Below, one piece after another: positions 59,510 to 64,000 of a DNA stretch of 64,000 bases. The translations under genes were made by a program, and so were the position numbers. Numbering within the stretch: position 1 is the first letter of the stretch; each line of letters starts with the position of its first letter. The stretch comes from Mesorhizobium sp. 65-26 (GTDB taxonomy: Bacteria; Pseudomonadota; Alphaproteobacteria; Rhizobiales; Rhizobiaceae), in NCBI GenBank assembly GCA_001899205.1, contig MKVL01000032.1:250302-314301 (forward strand). Direction: 5' to 3'. The notes beneath the pieces are model-generated. The model did not search any database. It was not told the origin of the DNA and saw only the letters and a list, made by a program, of their open reading frames with translations.

Positions 59510-60796
59510 TCAAGGCCTCACCTGTCCCGCGCCGCGCACACGGTACTTGAACGAGGTGAGCTGCTCGACGCCCACCGGACCGCGCGCATGCATCCTGCCG
59601 GTCGCGATGCCGATCTCGGCGCCCATGCCGAACTCGCCGCCATCGGCGAACTGCGTCGAGGCATTGTGCAGCAGGATCGCCGAATCGATCTCGTTGAAGA
59701 ACTTCTCGACCGCCCGCGCATCCTCGGCGATGATCGCCTCGGTGTGATGGGAGGAAAACGTCTCGATATGCTCGATGGCGCCCTCGACGCCGTCGACCAG
59801 TTTCACGGCGATGATGGCGTCGAGATATTCCGTCACCCAGTCGGCATCCGTCGCCGGCGTCGCATCGGCGAAGGCCTTGATCACCTCTTCGTCCGCATGG
59901 ATCGCGCAGCCGGCCTCGCGCAGCGCCGCGAGGATCGGCACCAGATGCGTCGAGGCCACCGCGCGGTCGACGAGCAACGTTTCCGCCGCGCCGCAGACGC
60001 CGGTGCGCCGCATCTTGGCGTTGACCGCGATGCTGACCGCCATGTCGAGCTTCGCCGAGCGGTCGACATAGAGATGGCAGAGCCCTTCGAGATGGGCAAA
60101 GACCGGCACGCGCGCCTCGGTCTGCACGCGCCCGACCAGGCTTTTGCCGCCGCGCGGGATGATAACGTCCAGATTGCCGTCGAGGCCCCTTAGCATCTCG
60201 CCCACCGCCGCGCGGTCGGCGGTCGGCACCAGCTGGATTGCGTCCTTGGGCAGGCCCGCCGCCTCCAGCCCTTCCACCAGGCAGGCATGGATCGCCGACG
60301 ACGAATTGAGAGAATCCGAGCCGCCGCGCAGGATCACCGGATTGCCGGCCTTGAGACACAGCGCGCCGGCGTCGGCGGTCACGTTCGGACGGCTTTCGTA
60401 GATAACGCCGATGACGCCGAGCGGCGTGCGCACGCGTTCGATGTGCAACCCGTTCGGCCGGTCCCATTCGGCGATGACGTCGCCCACGGGATCGCGCAGC
60501 GCGGCGATCTCGCGGATGCCGTCGGCAATGGCGCGGATGCGCGAGGGGTTGAGCTTCAACCGGTCCATGAAGGAGCCGGTCAGCCCGGCCTCCTCGCCAT
60601 TGGCGATGTCGATGGCGTTGGCTTCGAGTATCTCGCTCTGGCGACGCAGCACCGCATCGGCCATGGCGGCAAGCGCGGCGTTCTTGCGTTCCGTCGTGGC
60701 AAGCGCCAACGGTCGCGCGGCGGCCCGGGCGCGACGGCCGACATCGGCCATCGTTGCCACCGTATCCGTCCCGGACAGTTCATGCGACTTCAGCAT
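59510..60796 (-). CDS. proA: Glutamate-5-semialdehyde dehydrogenase
   Basis: The 428-residue enzyme makes the second step of proline synthesis, reducing glutamyl-5-phosphate with NADPH. The catalytic Cys is in [41 protein letters not shown] and [13 protein letters not shown] are conserved. Three bases separate it from the proB stop on the minus strand, so the two are co-transcribed and may be coupled. Confidence 0.97.
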   Translation of the reverse strand: MLKSHELSGTDTVATMADVGRRARAAARPLALATTERKNAALAAMADAVLRRQSEILEANAIDIANGEEAGLTGSFMDRLKLNPSRIRAIADGIREIAALRDPVGDVIAEWDRPNGLHIERVRTPLGVIGVIYESRPNVTADAGALCLKAGNPVILRGGSDSLNSSSAIHACLVEGLEAAGLPKDAIQLVPTADRAAVGEMLRGLDGNLDVIIPRGGKSLVGRVQTEARVPVFAHLEGLCHLYVDRSAKLDMAVSIAVNAKMRRTGVCGAAETLLVDRAVASTHLVPILAALREAGCAIHADEEVIKAFADATPATDADWVTEYLDAIIAVKLVDGVEGAIEHIETFSSHHTEAIIAEDARAVEKFFNEIDSAILLHNASTQFADGGEFGMGAEIGIATGRMHARGPVGVEQLTSFKYRVRGAGQVRP

Positions 60797-60799
60797 GAC

Positions 60800-61939
60800 T
60801 CATTCTCCGCCACTTACATGGTCCTCGACGTCGCGTACCACCAGGTCGTCGCGGTGGATCATCGCCGAGCGTGCCTCGTAGCCGAGCACGGTTTCGATCT
60901 CGGCCGTCTTCAGACCCGCGATCCTTACGGCATCGGCGGCATCGTAGGCAACCAGCCCGCGCGCGATCTCGCGGCCCTGCGGCGACAGGATGGCCACCGT
61001 GTCGCCGCGCGAGAAATTGCCGCTCACCAGCTTCACGCCGGCCGGCAGCAGCGATTTGCCCGATGTCAGCGCGCCGACCGCGCCGGCGTCGACGGTGAGC
61101 CGGCCCGCCGGCTCCAGCTGCCCGGCGATCCAGGTCTTGTAGCCCTTCACCGGGTTGTTGCTCGGTCGGAAGAAGGTCGCCCGCTCGCCGCGCTCGATCG
61201 CCATCAGCGGCGAAAGCCTGGTGCCCGAGGTAATGATCATCGCCGTGCCGGCGGCATTGGCGATCTTGCCGGCGTCGAGCTTGGTGCGCATGCCGCCGCG
61301 CGACAGCTCCGAGGCCGCGGCCCCCGCCATCGCCTCGATATCGGGCGTAATGCGCTCGACGACCGGGATGAAGCGGGCATCGGGATCCTTGGCCGGCGGC
61401 GCCGTGTAGAGCCCGTCGATGTCGGACAGAAGCACCAGCAGGTCCGCGCCCATCATCGTCGCCACCCGCGCGGCAAGCCGGTCGTTGTCGCCGTATCGGA
61501 TCTCCGAGGTCGCCACCGTGTCGTTCTCGTTGATGATCGGCACCGCCTTCATCTTCAGCAGCGTCGAGATGGTGGCGCGCGCGTTGAGGTAGCGGCGCCG
61601 CTCCTCGGTATCGCCAAGCGTGAGCAGGATCTGGCCGGACTTCAGGCCGCCCTTGCCCAGCGCGTCCGACCATGCGCCGGCGAGCGCGATCTGGCCGACG
61701 GCGGCAGCGGCCTGGCTTTCCTCCAGCTTGAGCGCCCTTTTTCCAAGGCCCAGGATGGTGCGGCCGAGCGCGATGGCGCCCGAGGACACGACGAGGATTT
61801 CCGCGCCGCCCTCGGCGAGCGCCGTCACGTCCTCGGCCAGCGAGGCCAGCCATTCGCGCTTGAGGCCGCTCGAACGGTCGACCAGCAACGCCGAGCCGAT
61901 CTTCACCGTGATGCGGCGGTATGTCTTCAAGGACTGCAT
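60800..61939 (-). CDS. proB: Glutamate 5-kinase
   Basis: The 379-residue enzyme starts proline synthesis by phosphorylating glutamate. The amino-acid kinase domain (about 1-260) has [22 protein letters not shown] and [17 protein letters not shown]; a C-terminal PUA domain follows ([22 protein letters not shown]). In the family, proline inhibits this step. It lies four bases downstream of obgE on the minus strand and just before proA. Confidence 0.97.
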   Translation of the reverse strand: MQSLKTYRRITVKIGSALLVDRSSGLKREWLASLAEDVTALAEGGAEILVVSSGAIALGRTILGLGKRALKLEESQAAAAVGQIALAGAWSDALGKGGLKSGQILLTLGDTEERRRYLNARATISTLLKMKAVPIINENDTVATSEIRYGDNDRLAARVATMMGADLLVLLSDIDGLYTAPPAKDPDARFIPVVERITPDIEAMAGAAASELSRGGMRTKLDAGKIANAAGTAMIITSGTRLSPLMAIERGERATFFRPSNNPVKGYKTWIAGQLEPAGRLTVDAGAVGALTSGKSLLPAGVKLVSGNFSRGDTVAILSPQGREIARGLVAYDAADAVRIAGLKTAEIETVLGYEARSAMIHRDDLVVRDVEDHVSGGE

Positions 61940-61943
61940 GGTG

Positions 61944-63293
<1,350 letters not shown>

Positions 63294-64000
63294 ATGAAGT
63301 TCGTGACCTACAACATCCAGTACGGCACCGGCCTCGACGGCCGCTACGACGCCGGCCGCATCGCCGACGCCGTGCGCGGCGCCGATGTCATCGCGCTGCA
63401 GGAGGTCACCCGCAACAACCCCAGGAATGGCGGCCGCGACATGGTGGCCGAGCTTTCCGAGGCGCTGCCCGAGTATTTCACCGTCTACGGCAGCAATCTG
63501 GAGGCCAATTTCGGCTCGCACATCGACAATGGCCGGGCGGTCACGAAGACCTTCCAGCTCGGCAACATGGTGCTGTCGAAGACGCCCATTCATCTGTCGC
63601 GCAATCTCCTGCTGCCGCGCAGCCGCAGCTTCGAGGCGATGAATTTCCAGCGCGGCGCGCTAGAGGCCCTGATCGAAACGCCGCTCGGCTTCATCCGCTT
63701 CTATTCCATCCACCTCGACCACCGCAGCCCGACCGAGCGGGCGCGCCAGACCAGTTTCCTGCGCCAGCGCCTGCTGAACTACGCGCTGGAGGGCGGCGCG
63801 CTGTCCGGCGTCGCCGAAATCGGCCTGCCGGAACTGCCGCACCCCGAAGCCTTTGTTGCAATGGGCGATTTCAACATGCTGGCGGGATCGCCGGAATATA
63901 TCGAACTCGCCGGCAGCGCCGACCATGAATTCGGCATGCCGCTGACCGCCGATCTCGCCGTCGATGCCGCCATGCGCCTTGGCGGCGGCGACCTCATCAC
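63294..64000 (+). CDS. Endonuclease/exonuclease/phosphatase family protein (partial)
   Basis: The N-terminal 235 residues of an exonuclease-endonuclease-phosphatase fold protein; the window ends before the stop. The start MKFVTYNIQYG has the first metal-binding Asn, ALQEVTRN gives the catalytic Glu, IHLDHRSPTERARQ the His region, and AMGDFNMLAGSPEY the GDFN loop. Members act on DNA, phosphoinositides or other phosphodiesters; the substrate is unknown. GGAG lies nine bases before the ATG. It is divergent from obgE. Confidence 0.85.
   Translation, partial: MKFVTYNIQYGTGLDGRYDAGRIADAVRGADVIALQEVTRNNPRNGGRDMVAELSEALPEYFTVYGSNLEANFGSHIDNGRAVTKTFQLGNMVLSKTPIHLSRNLLLPRSRSFEAMNFQRGALEALIETPLGFIRFYSIHLDHRSPTERARQTSFLRQRLLNYALEGGALSGVAEIGLPELPHPEAFVAMGDFNMLAGSPEYIELAGSADHEFGMPLTADLAVDAAMRLGGGDLI

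Overview
This looks like a chromosomal segment of a high-GC alphaproteobacterium of the order Rhizobiales, most like Mesorhizobium or a close relative. The support is the gene content: a GapR-type protein (DUF2312), a rhizobial-type pyruvate carboxylase, a six-gene branched-chain amino acid transporter operon containing a DUF6867 gene, the obgE-proB-proA-nadD-rsfS-rlmH-envC-ctpA-rppH neighbourhood, and several copies of rhizobial-style intergenic palindromic repeats. I see no tRNA, rRNA, CRISPR array, prophage or transposase gene. The assignment comes from reading, not from a search.

Layout. 1-7,540: a small secreted protein, a DUF1304 membrane protein, an M32 carboxypeptidase, a nitroreductase, a DUF3857/transglutaminase-like protein and an MsbA-type ABC exporter. 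7,600-16,200: rpmE with its terminator, a TetR/DUF1772 divergent pair, an RDD/SelT-like pair, a YebC regulator, an ArsR regulator divergent from a four-gene SRPBCC-VOC-VOC-SRPBCC operon, TerC, a YmdB-like phosphoesterase and 5-formyl-THF cyclo-ligase. 16,280-20,230: a surface-lipid cassette (PAP2 phosphatase, polyprenyl-phosphate glycosyltransferase fused to GtrA, GT39-type glycosyltransferase), followed by a hairpin-rich intergenic stretch. 20,600-25,870: MoxR ATPase, GNAT, an orphan protein and a CoxE-like VWA protein, then msrB and the gapR operon.

26,045-35,611 holds pyc and the livHMGF-DUF6867-livK operon, all on the minus strand. 35,946-39,990 is a hydroxyproline-type catabolic operon (epimerase, FAD oxidase, DHDPS-family deaminase) divergent from its likely GntR repressor, with AT-rich palindromes between them. 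40,216-41,058 carries two tandem small secreted paralogues. 41,271-43,856 is mmsA with a divergent LysR gene. 43,949-46,560 is a translationally coupled pair of predicted lipoproteins, one phospholipase A2-like and one phospholipase D-like; I consider it the most unusual module here. 46,598-50,310 pairs D-amino acid dehydrogenase and alanine racemase around a tandem Rnk/GreA-type pair.

50,468-62,975 is the housekeeping cluster, read on the minus strand from obgE through proB, proA, nadD, rsfS, rlmH, envC, ctpA and a divergent polysaccharide deacetylase to rppH. It is interrupted between nadD and rsfS by an MFS gene and a plus-strand MscS channel gene. The window ends inside an endonuclease/exonuclease/phosphatase-family gene.

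The pieces fit a soil bacterium with large amino-acid uptake and catabolism (liv, hydroxyproline, mmsA, dadA/alr), an anaplerotic route through pyruvate carboxylase, and several envelope-maintenance functions.
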